DNA of 64,000 bases, from positions 682,001-746,000 of the forward strand of contig CAVSJA010000006.1 in NCBI GenBank assembly GCA_963728145.1. The letters are read 5' to 3'. The notes under the pieces were generated by a model, which saw only the letters and a list, made by a program, of their open reading frames with translations, did no database searches and was not told where the DNA came from. Positions 54,559 through 62,385 of this stretch are shown piece after piece. The translations under genes and the position numbers were made by a program. Numbering within the stretch: position 1 is the first letter of the stretch; every line of letters begins with the position of its first letter. Origin of the DNA: CAVSJA01 sp963728145 (GTDB lineage Bacteria; Bacteroidota; Bacteroidia; Chitinophagales; Chitinophagaceae).

Positions 54559-54867
54559 ATGTCGAGAAACTGGATAGCTGCTTTGCGAAGAATTGGAATC
54601 GCTGAAGGCATTTCTTTGTTAGTATTACTGTTTGTAGCAATGCCACTGAAGTATTTTGGAGAAAGACCAGAGGCTGTTAAAATAGTAGGATGGATTCATG
54701 GAGTACTATTCATTTTGTTTATGTATACTGCCTACGTTGTATCCGAAAGACAGAAATGGCCTTTTAAAAAACTTTTTCTGGCTTTTGTTGCTGCCTTCTT
54801 ACCATTTGGAACTTTTGTATTTGACAGGCAGCTAAAGCTCGAACAGCAGAATTTAGGGAAATCGTAA
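54559..54867 (+). CDS. DUF3817 family membrane protein
   Basis: 102 residues from 54559 (MSRNWIAALRRIGIAEGISLL); ATG at 54550 is an alternative. Three predicted helices with the family pattern LRRIGIAEGISLLVLLFVAMPLKY, VGWIHGVLFILFMYTA and PFGTFVFDR. Family function unknown, inner membrane. Followed by an SRAP gene after 8 bp, a likely two-gene transcript. Confidence 0.82.
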   Translation: MSRNWIAALRRIGIAEGISLLVLLFVAMPLKYFGERPEAVKIVGWIHGVLFILFMYTAYVVSERQKWPFKKLFLAFVAAFLPFGTFVFDRQLKLEQQNLGKS

Positions 54868-54875
54868 ATTGTTTT

Positions 54876-55679
54876 ATGTGTTTTGATATCTCATATAATT
54901 ACGAGAACCTGGAATTGATTGATGAATACTTTCCAGACATTGGTGTTGATCCAGGTTTTTATTTCGATCCGGATTTAAGTGTGCATGTAATGGCGCTGGG
55001 GTATAAACGATATCCAATTGTTGTAAAGGAGAATGAGAAATTCAAATTGAAGAGTTTTGAATGGAGTATAGTCAGCGAGTACATGAATACACCGGATAAG
55101 ATTAAGAAGACAAGACCGATGATGGCCAACGCCCGTTCAGAAAAAATTCTGGATGATAAGAAATCATATTGGCACCGAATCAGGAATAAACGATGCCTGA
55201 TTCCCGTAACAGGGATCTATGAACACCGCGAAGTGAAAGGATGGAAAAATAAAGTGCCTTACCATGTGAGTTTGAAAAACAGAAAACTTTTTTGCATTCC
55301 AGGTTTATATCACTACAATCAACTGCTTCCATCTGATCCGGAAACGGGCGAAGTAAGAGGCATGTTTACATTGATCACGAGAGCCGCAAATTCGGTGATG
55401 AGGAATATTCACAATGGAGGTGATAATCCTTATCGCATGCCCTTGTTCCTTCCAACAGAACTCGAGATGAAATGGCTCAACGCTGACCTTTCTGAAGATG
55501 AAATGCGGGAGATCCTGGAATTTGAAATGCCACCGATAGAATTAGAATACCATACGGTCTATAGTTTGCGTTCGAAAACTGAGCGCCCTGATGGCCGCAG
55601 GAAGAACGAACTTTACGAGTATCAGAGCTTGCCTCCTTTAGGAAATGATGATGGAAGTTTGCAAGCCTCGCTATTTTGA
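54876..55679 (+). CDS. SOS-response-associated peptidase (YedK/HMCES, SRAP family)
   Basis: 267 residues. Catalytic Cys is residue 2 (MCFDISYN), as in YedK and HMCES, where the initiator Met is removed and Cys2 links to abasic sites in single-stranded DNA. Other family residues: Asn in MANARSE (about 85), Glu in CLIPVTGIYEH (about 113), His in RNIHNGGDNPYRMP (about 178). Protects abasic sites during replication. It is not in a typical SOS operon here; a DUF3817 gene precedes it. Confidence 0.92.
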   Translation: MCFDISYNYENLELIDEYFPDIGVDPGFYFDPDLSVHVMALGYKRYPIVVKENEKFKLKSFEWSIVSEYMNTPDKIKKTRPMMANARSEKILDDKKSYWHRIRNKRCLIPVTGIYEHREVKGWKNKVPYHVSLKNRKLFCIPGLYHYNQLLPSDPETGEVRGMFTLITRAANSVMRNIHNGGDNPYRMPLFLPTELEMKWLNADLSEDEMREILEFEMPPIELEYHTVYSLRSKTERPDGRRKNELYEYQSLPPLGNDDGSLQASLF

Positions 55680-55784
55680 TCCAACCAATGATAATGCTTT
55701 GTAAAAATTACTGTAACCCCATTTCTGGAAACCACGTTCAGTTTGCTGAAGGCGTGATCATCCGGATGATGAAATCCTCCTGAT

Positions 55785-56612
55785 TTGAAGAAGATAATCG
55801 CGATAATAATTTATTTAGCTACTGTAGGTTTTGCTTTTGGCCAAAATAATAAAGGCTCTTTGTTTATTATAGGCGGAGGCACGATCAATGACAGTTTGCG
55901 TAAGCAAATCCTATACAATGGTGCATGGAAAAAAGGTGATCTTGTTGCAATTATCACCCTTGCCAGTAGTTGGGATAGTTCCTATCACTGGAGTAATGAA
56001 GAGTTCAAAAAGTTCACCGGTGTTGATGCATTGCGAATTGACTCAGCTGCATTGGGTAATCGTGCAAGACTTGACTCTCTTGAAAAAGCAAAAATCATTT
56101 TTCTCGGTGGAGGTGATCAATCGAGGTTCATGAGATTGATTGAAGGGACACCGGTAAAAAGTATCATTCAGAAAATTTATAGAAATGGCGGCCTTATTGC
56201 TGGAACGAGTGCAGGCGCTGCAGTGATGAGCAAAAAGATGATCACAGGAAACAGTTTGCGAGATACGGCTTATTCATCGACCTTTGATGGAGTTTGGAAA
56301 GGCAATCTTGAATTGAAAGATGGATTGGGATTACTCGATTCAGTAATAATCGACCAACATTTTCTTGCAAGGAGCAGACATAACCGACTCCTGACGGCCG
56401 TTCTGGATTATCCGTCGTACCAATGCATCGGGATTGACGAATCGACAGCGATTGTGGTAAAGAATGGAATGGCAACTGTAGTAGGGGAGAGCCAGGTTAT
56501 TATATTTTCCGACCCGAAAAAAATTCGAACTACTAATCCAGGTTTAATTGCCGGAACAGACATTAGCGTAAGTTTGTTTCTTCCGGGAGAAAAATTCCGG
56601 ATAAAAAAATAG
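55785..56612 (+). CDS. Cyanophycinase-like peptidase (S51), secreted, TTG start
   Basis: 275 residues with a signal peptide (KKIIAIIIYLATVGFAFGQ). S51 hallmarks: GGGTIND, LGGGDQSRFM (about 106), nucleophile Ser in GTSAGAAVM (about 142), and IDQHFLARSRHNRLL (about 189). Releases dipeptides from cyanophycin or similar isoaspartyl peptides. The start is TTG at 55785: the in-frame stop TGA at 55770 precedes it, and no ATG or GTG is available in between or early enough to keep the signal peptide. Confidence 0.85.
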   Translation: MKKIIAIIIYLATVGFAFGQNNKGSLFIIGGGTINDSLRKQILYNGAWKKGDLVAIITLASSWDSSYHWSNEEFKKFTGVDALRIDSAALGNRARLDSLEKAKIIFLGGGDQSRFMRLIEGTPVKSIIQKIYRNGGLIAGTSAGAAVMSKKMITGNSLRDTAYSSTFDGVWKGNLELKDGLGLLDSVIIDQHFLARSRHNRLLTAVLDYPSYQCIGIDESTAIVVKNGMATVVGESQVIIFSDPKKIRTTNPGLIAGTDISVSLFLPGEKFRIKK

Positions 56613-56619
56613 TTGGGTC

Positions 56620-57045
56620 ATGCAAAGGAAAAAAATAGACGTAGACATAGTTAAGGATATCCTTGCCGCTGCACGTGATGCTTACCCGGAATCAAGCTTC
56701 ATTCAAAGTCTTTCTTTGCAGTACGAAGAAAGAGGTGGCTTGAGCAAAAAACAACTTGAAGGATTATTCAAAAAAGCGCAAAAGATCAAAGAACTTCCAG
56801 CCGGCAAGCTTGCAACACTGGAAGCCGAAATATTACATCGTCCTACCAGGTATAAATCAAAACTTCCCGAAAACAAACCTCTTTATTCAAAGGAGGAGAA
56901 AACCAGGGATATGATCGATGCTATTCTTGCTAAATATCCTCAACACAAGAGAGTCGTTTTCTTTAAAGCAAAGTATGATAACGACGAACCGCTATCAACC
57001 TCTGAGATACTCGAGCTTGAAAGGTTTGCGAAGATCCTGAAATAG
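56620..57045 (+). CDS. Hypothetical helical protein following cyanophycinase
   Basis: 141 residues, 7 bp downstream of the cyanophycinase gene, so co-transcribed. Lys/Glu-rich with helical segments VDIVKDILAAARDAYPE, SLSLQYEERGGLSKKQLEGLFKKAQ and DMIDAILAKYPQHKRVVFFKAKY, and a proline-rich linker. Not recognised; looks like a conserved cytoplasmic protein, possibly a nucleic-acid- or protein-binding helper. Confidence 0.65.
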   Translation: MQRKKIDVDIVKDILAAARDAYPESSFIQSLSLQYEERGGLSKKQLEGLFKKAQKIKELPAGKLATLEAEILHRPTRYKSKLPENKPLYSKEEKTRDMIDAILAKYPQHKRVVFFKAKYDNDEPLSTSEILELERFAKILK

Positions 57046-57079
57046 GAATATCCACACGTTAATCAATCGATAATAATAG

Positions 57080-58420
57080 TCACCGACTAAAAAGAATTTT
57101 GTACTCAGAAATATATTCGCTGGTATCGCCGTGCATATCTTTGAAGAACAATCTTGCTTCTCTTCCTAGTTTGAGGCAGGTTCTTTTGCGTTTGATATCT
57201 TCTACTGTATTCATAGGTTGAAGTGACGGATACCAGAGGGTGTGACCAGGCTTGCTAAGCAATAATTTTGGCTTGGTCCATTCCTGCGAATTGGTGCCTT
57301 GTCCCAAGTCCTTATTTTTGTTAAAGGATATATAGATAGTCCCGCCTTTCCATGATGGCCCTTCCGATCTTGCCATCAACATTACCCAACAGTTCAAATG
57401 CTCGTTCCAACTAACCGAAGGTCCCCAATGATATTTGGAATTTGGAGAGGAAGTTGGTCCGCCGCCATCTTTTTGACCGACTTGTAACGACTTTACGGGA
57501 TTACCTACCGCATTATAATTTGCTGCAAACTCTTTTCCATTCCATCTCTTTGCTTTTCCAACTGGATTGTCAAGATCATCAAGCCTGATCCTTGCGATAC
57601 TAACACATTGTCCCTGCCATTCTTTAGCCGGATCATAATTATTTACTGCATAATCGCCCGGGTATCCATATTCTCCATAAAAAAGATAAAGCCAATCGCC
57701 ATTGGCAATTGCAGAAGGATCACCCACGCCGCCCGCAAAAGTGACTGAAGTATTATTTGGCTTCAAGATCATTCGCGGATTCAAATCTTCTATAAAAATT
57801 CCTTTATTTTCCCAACTATGACCGCCATCCAGGGATTTCATTATCCCAATCCTGCAAACTGCGGCAGGAGTAGTATCTCCCGTCAATCCACGCGGCCAGT
57901 TAATACTATTCTTGTATCCTTCGCCTGTCAACGAATCGTAAGGAAGGGTTGAAGGATAGTTTTCATTATGATAGATGGCATAAAGAGTTTTACCTGTTTT
58001 GTCCTTTGGGTCCTGATAAATAGTTTCAAACCAAGCTGCTCCATGTAATCCTTTTTGCTCGGGAGTTACATTTGGCGGCAACGCAGGTTCAGTAAATTCT
58101 TCGCGTTTACGCAAGAACGTTTCATCGGCATTTCTACCATTGGCAAATTTTAGATCTCTGGCATAACCCCACAATGGGTCTTCACCATATTTACCAGGAA
58201 AGATCCTGAACGTATCTCCGATCCATGCTTCAGCCATATTACAGTCGACAAAGGAATTGAAGAGAAATTTCTCCGATAGAACTAGTTCAAATGCGGGATC
58301 AAACTCTTTTTTCCGGTCTCTCATCAATGTGATGCTGATCACAATGATAAAAGTGATCAGGAAGCTGAGCAAGAAGTATTGCTGGAATCTTTTGCTGAAT
58401 AGATTTGATTTGGAATGCAT
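57080..58420 (-). CDS. Membrane-anchored extracellular beta-propeller protein
   Basis: 446 residues. N-terminal anchor (YFLLSFLITFIIVISITLM, about 15-33), then a large soluble part with Asp/Trp-rich repeat motifs like GH43/DUF4185-type propellers: WIGDTFRIFPGKYGEDPLWGY, VGDPSAIANGDWLYLFYGEYG, YHWGPSVSWNEHLNCWVMLMARSEG. Possibly glycan-binding or hydrolytic, but no sure active site. Convergent with the preceding gene, 34 bp apart. Confidence 0.65.
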   Translation of the reverse strand: MHSKSNLFSKRFQQYFLLSFLITFIIVISITLMRDRKKEFDPAFELVLSEKFLFNSFVDCNMAEAWIGDTFRIFPGKYGEDPLWGYARDLKFANGRNADETFLRKREEFTEPALPPNVTPEQKGLHGAAWFETIYQDPKDKTGKTLYAIYHNENYPSTLPYDSLTGEGYKNSINWPRGLTGDTTPAAVCRIGIMKSLDGGHSWENKGIFIEDLNPRMILKPNNTSVTFAGGVGDPSAIANGDWLYLFYGEYGYPGDYAVNNYDPAKEWQGQCVSIARIRLDDLDNPVGKAKRWNGKEFAANYNAVGNPVKSLQVGQKDGGGPTSSPNSKYHWGPSVSWNEHLNCWVMLMARSEGPSWKGGTIYISFNKNKDLGQGTNSQEWTKPKLLLSKPGHTLWYPSLQPMNTVEDIKRKRTCLKLGREARLFFKDMHGDTSEYISEYKILFSR

Positions 58421-58539
58421 TTTTTGATCTAAGAAATAGGATATAAATATATGGTGTCTGAAAAAACTTTATGGTGACTTGCAACGTAAATCAAAAACTT
58501 CTCGTTTTCATTTTACATTATAACAATTAGGCCCACAGC

Positions 58540-58587
58540 GCCACAATTTCAACGTGTTAGTACGCGAAATCTGTGGCACGATTTTTT
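58540..58587 (+). terminator. Hairpin with T run upstream of the 38-residue gene
   Basis: GCCACA-ATTTC (58540-58550) pairs with GAAAT-C-TGTGGC (58566-58577) and is followed by ATTTTTTG. It lies 24 bp before the small ORF at 58611, in a position that suits an attenuator or a terminator for a short upstream transcript. Confidence 0.45.
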
Positions 58588-58610
58588 GATCACTTTTAAA
58601 AACAACAAAT

Positions 58611-58727
58611 ATGCAGAATTGGCTAAGGACATTGATCGCCGGATTTGCCGCATACAAATGGGGAGGCGGTTGCCTGGGTACAATTGTGGTATTCGCTGTG
58701 GTTTATTTCTTGTTGAAAGGATGCTAG
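58611..58727 (+). CDS. 38-residue membrane peptide
   Basis: MQNWLRTLIAGFAAYKWGGG then CLGTIVVFAVVYFLLKGC: basic start, one transmembrane segment, two Cys, and a KWGGG(C)LGTIVVF pattern that looks conserved in small Bacteroidota membrane proteins. Preceded by AAAAACAACAAAT and flanked by two terminator-like hairpins. Role unknown. Confidence 0.55.
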   Translation: MQNWLRTLIAGFAAYKWGGGCLGTIVVFAVVYFLLKGC

Positions 58728-58830
58728 GATAACCTGAATCCTGGTAGTCCCAATACTTATCAGGGATCAGGAATGCGGGGTCGAGAGCCCAAAGTATTGA
58801 TTTCGTCTTTTTTATACTCTATATACATCT

Positions 58831-58868
58831 AATCACGGAGCCTTTGTGGGCTGCCGTGATTTTTTTTC
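58831..58868 (+). terminator. Strong intrinsic terminator before the tricorn-like gene
   Basis: AATCACGGAGCC-TTTGTG-GGCTGCCGTGATT followed by seven further Ts. A clear GC-rich stem and T run. It is 103 bp past the small ORF and 79 bp before the ATG at 58948, so it may end the small gene's transcript or act as an attenuator for the protease gene. Confidence 0.7.
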
Positions 58869-58947
58869 TCCGCTCATCATTCTTGTTTCAACTCTCGTTT
58901 TCGATCTTCTTAAATTTATATACCCCACTCACTCAAAACTTTTACAT

Positions 58948-61900
58948 ATGCGAAAGCTTCTTATTCTTCTTTTGTCAGCATTCCTGTTGAATACCGCCTA
59001 TTCGCAGGTCAATGCCCGTTTGTTCCGCTTTCCTGACATTTCTCAAAACCAGATTGCTTTTGTGTACGGAGGTGATATCTGGATTGTTTCTAAAACAGGA
59101 GGCACGGCTAACAAACTCACTTCTTCAGTTGGAGAAGAATCATATCCCCGCTTTTCACCCGATGGAAAAACAATTGCCTATAGTGCAAACTATAACGGCA
59201 ATACGGATGTCTATTCGATAGCTTCCGGCGGAGGGGTACCTGCCAGGATCACTTACCATTCAATGAATGACCGGGTGGTGGACTGGCATCCTGATGGCAG
59301 TAGAATATTTTTTGCTTCGCCAAGGGAAAATGGTGTTGGCAATTTGAATCAGTTTTATCTCGTTTCAAAGAATGGTGGATTACCACAAAAACTTTCCGTT
59401 CCTTATGGAGAACTGGCGAGTTTTTCACCTGGCGGCGAAAGTATCGCCTATGTTACACGAATCACTGAGAATTATCCGTTCAAAAGATATCGTGGTGGAC
59501 TCGCTTCGGATGTTTATGTTTATAATCTCACACAAAACAAAGTTGAAAACATAACGCAGAATCCTGCAACAGATGGAAAACCTGCATGGGTGAAGAATAA
59601 GATCTTTTTTGTTTCAGATGCCGGTAGAGACCAACGCCGCAATATTTGGGTTTATGATGCGGATAAAAAGGCCAAACAACAGGTTACAAAATTTGAGAAC
59701 GCAGATATCAATTATATGTCAGCCGGGCCCGCTGAACTTATTTTCGAGGCTGACGGCGTTTTATATGTGTTAAATACAGATTCATATAAATACGATGAAG
59801 TAAAGATCAATGTGGTAAATGATATAGCAACGGTGATGCCGCGAACGATTAATGTTGGAAACAACATATCGTCATTTGATATTTCCCCTGACGCGAAGAG
59901 AGCAATCTTCGAAGCAAGGGGTGAGTTATTCAGCGTTCCTGCCGAACAGGGGGTAGTACTCAACCTGACTTCAAACAGCGGTGCATTTGACCGTACACCT
60001 TCATGGTCTCCCGATGGAAAATATATTGCTTACTGGAGCGATGCATCAGGTGAATATGAGATCTATCTAAAGGAAGCTGGTTCTTCCAATCCTGCAAAAA
60101 AACTTACTTCGTTTGGAAAAGGATTTGGATTTAATTTAATCTGGTCACCAGACAGTAAAAAAATTGTTTTCATTGACCAGGAACAGGAGATCAAATTGCT
60201 GACGGTTTCTTCCGGTGATATAAAGACAATTGATAAGACGACGAAGCTTACGTTTAATTCGTTGTGGGGATTTTACCCAAGATGGTCGCCCGATAGTAAA
60301 TGGCTGGCTTATTCAAAAACATTGGCCAATTTGAATGGTGCGATATATTTTTATAACCTGGATAATAAAAAGCTCACACAAGTAACTAGCGGATTTTATA
60401 GTGACAGGAATCCTGTATTTGATCCGGCGGGTAAGTATTTATTCTTTTTAACAGATCGCAATTTTTCTGCCTCCTATAGCAGTATGGATGCTTCCTGGAT
60501 CTACGCAAACTCAACACAAATAGCAGTTGCAACACTTGATCCATCGGGCAAATCATTATTGCTGCCGAAGAATGATGAGGTAAAAGTCACTGCAACAGCC
60601 GACACGACCTCTAAGACAGATGATAAGAAGCCAAAAACAGAGGAAGCAAAGGATACCAAAGAAACAAAACCGGCAAGCGAACCTAAGGCGGCTGCACCAA
60701 AGGATATCAAGGTGAACCTGGACGATTTCGAGAGAAGGATCGAAGTATTAACATTACCCGCAGGTAATTACGGAAATATTTATGCAATTGATGGAAGACT
60801 CGTTTATATGCGTTTTCCAAATACCGGTGCGGGTGGAGGGAATGCCAGTATTTATTTGTATGAATTAGACAAGCGTGAAGAGAAAAGCATAGTTGCAAAT
60901 GCAAATGGATTTGTAGTGTCGGGAGATAATAAGTCAATTCTTGTTCGTGAAGGTGGGGGATTTGCAATTCTTGCGATAGCTCCATCTCAGCAAATTAATA
61001 AGCGCTTACCCACGGGAGATATGGAAATGGTCCTCCAACCACGCGAAGAATGGAAACAAATCTTTAATGATACCTGGCGCCGTTATCGCGATTTCTTCTA
61101 TGATCCAAGTATGCATAAGGTAGACTGGAATGCTCAAAGAAAACAATATGGAGCATTGATCGATGACGCGATTACACGCTGGGACGTGAACAATATCCTG
61201 GTTTCATTGATCTCGGAATTAAGTGCCGGGCATACTTATGCAGGTGGTGGAGATCTTGAACAAATCCGTTTCAGGGAAAGTGGAATGCTCGGAATTGATT
61301 GGACAATGGAGAATAATTTTTATAAGATTAAACGGATCGTTCGCCCCGCAAAATGGGATAATGAGGTGCGTTCACCATTAGATCAATCAGGAATAAATGT
61401 AAAAGAGGGTGAATACATAATTGCGGTTAACGGAAGAAATCTCGATCCCTCGATCGATCCTTATTCTGTGTTTGAAGGATTGGCTGGAAAAACAGTTTCA
61501 TTGAAAGTTAATAGCAAGCCTTCAACTGAGGGCGCAAGAGATGTGATAGTAAGAACGCTTTCTCAACAACAGGAAGCAAGACTACGTCATTTGGAATGGA
61601 TTGAAAATAACCGGAAGAAAGTGGAAGAATTGTCGAATGGACAATTAGGCTATATGTATATGCCAAATACAGGAGTATTTGGACAAACTGAATTGCTTCG
61701 CCAGTTTTATGCACAAATCGACAAAAAAGGTTTTGTAATCGATGAACGCTTTAATGCCGGAGGACAACTGGCAGATCGATTCATTGAAATGTTGAACAGA
61801 CCGGTCTTGTACAATATCGCGTGGCGGAATGCAGACGTTACCGTGTGGCCAGTGAAAGGAAATGATGGTCCGAAGGTAATGTTGATCAATGGATGGGCTG

Positions 61901-62265
61901 GATCTGGCGGAGATGCATTTCCCTGGGCATTTCAGCAATTGAACCTCGGCCCGATCGTTGGTGAGCGAACACTAGGAATACTTGTGGGGCCAGCAACTGG
62001 TCATGGACTGATCGATGGTGGCTTCATAACAGTGCCAGACGCGCGTTTATATGGGAATACCGGCAAATGGTTTGCTGAAGGCTATGGAATTAAACCTGAT
62101 TTTGAAATTTGGGATGATCCGAGTCAGTTAGTAAAAGGAAATGATCCGCAATTGATTAAGGCTGTTGATGAAGCCTTGAAGCTGGTACAGACAAAGCCAA
62201 GAAAATTATATCCTCGTCCACCGTTTGAGGACCGAACGGTGACTGGAAGAAAGGATGCGTTTTAG
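58948..62265 (+). CDS. Tricorn-like S41 serine protease
   Basis: 1105 residues from the ATG at 58948 (MRKLLILLLSAFLLNTAYS-Q, a signal peptide); an upstream in-frame start at 58846 lies inside the terminator hairpin. Two propeller regions (about 30-330 and 340-560) with repeated FSPDGKTIAYSA, WSPDGKYIAYWSD and WSPDSKWLAYSK blades, a Lys/Glu/Thr-rich linker (about 580-620), then core domains: LSAGHTYAGGGD (catalytic His about 762), PDZ (about 800-870), IDERFNAGGQLADRF (about 931) and GWAGSGGDAFPW (catalytic Ser about 986). Periplasmic processing of peptides. Followed by a perfect terminator. Confidence 0.93.
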   Translation: MRKLLILLLSAFLLNTAYSQVNARLFRFPDISQNQIAFVYGGDIWIVSKTGGTANKLTSSVGEESYPRFSPDGKTIAYSANYNGNTDVYSIASGGGVPARITYHSMNDRVVDWHPDGSRIFFASPRENGVGNLNQFYLVSKNGGLPQKLSVPYGELASFSPGGESIAYVTRITENYPFKRYRGGLASDVYVYNLTQNKVENITQNPATDGKPAWVKNKIFFVSDAGRDQRRNIWVYDADKKAKQQVTKFENADINYMSAGPAELIFEADGVLYVLNTDSYKYDEVKINVVNDIATVMPRTINVGNNISSFDISPDAKRAIFEARGELFSVPAEQGVVLNLTSNSGAFDRTPSWSPDGKYIAYWSDASGEYEIYLKEAGSSNPAKKLTSFGKGFGFNLIWSPDSKKIVFIDQEQEIKLLTVSSGDIKTIDKTTKLTFNSLWGFYPRWSPDSKWLAYSKTLANLNGAIYFYNLDNKKLTQVTSGFYSDRNPVFDPAGKYLFFLTDRNFSASYSSMDASWIYANSTQIAVATLDPSGKSLLLPKNDEVKVTATADTTSKTDDKKPKTEEAKDTKETKPASEPKAAAPKDIKVNLDDFERRIEVLTLPAGNYGNIYAIDGRLVYMRFPNTGAGGGNASIYLYELDKREEKSIVANANGFVVSGDNKSILVREGGGFAILAIAPSQQINKRLPTGDMEMVLQPREEWKQIFNDTWRRYRDFFYDPSMHKVDWNAQRKQYGALIDDAITRWDVNNILVSLISELSAGHTYAGGGDLEQIRFRESGMLGIDWTMENNFYKIKRIVRPAKWDNEVRSPLDQSGINVKEGEYIIAVNGRNLDPSIDPYSVFEGLAGKTVSLKVNSKPSTEGARDVIVRTLSQQQEARLRHLEWIENNRKKVEELSNGQLGYMYMPNTGVFGQTELLRQFYAQIDKKGFVIDERFNAGGQLADRFIEMLNRPVLYNIAWRNADVTVWPVKGNDGPKVMLINGWAGSGGDAFPWAFQQLNLGPIVGERTLGILVGPATGHGLIDGGFITVPDARLYGNTGKWFAEGYGIKPDFEIWDDPSQLVKGNDPQLIKAVDEALKLVQTKPRKLYPRPPFEDRTVTGRKDAF

Positions 62266-62288
62266 CCTATTTCCGAACGGCTCCTGAA

Positions 62289-62340
62289 AAAGGTGAGTCA
62301 CCCTTCTTTAAACTTTTTTAAAGAAGGGTGACTCACCTTT
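62289..62340 (+). terminator. Perfect long-stem terminator after the tricorn-like gene
   Basis: AAAGGTGAGTCACCCTTC (62289 on) plus TTTAAA pairs with TTTAAAGAAGGGTGACTCAC plus CTTT around a short T-rich loop. The stem of about 24 bp has no mismatch, and the right arm is T-rich on both strands, so it may work in either direction. Confidence 0.75.
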
Positions 62341-62385
62341 CTTGCTTCGGGTAGGTGACGCAGGCTATTTGCTGTAAATTTATTC

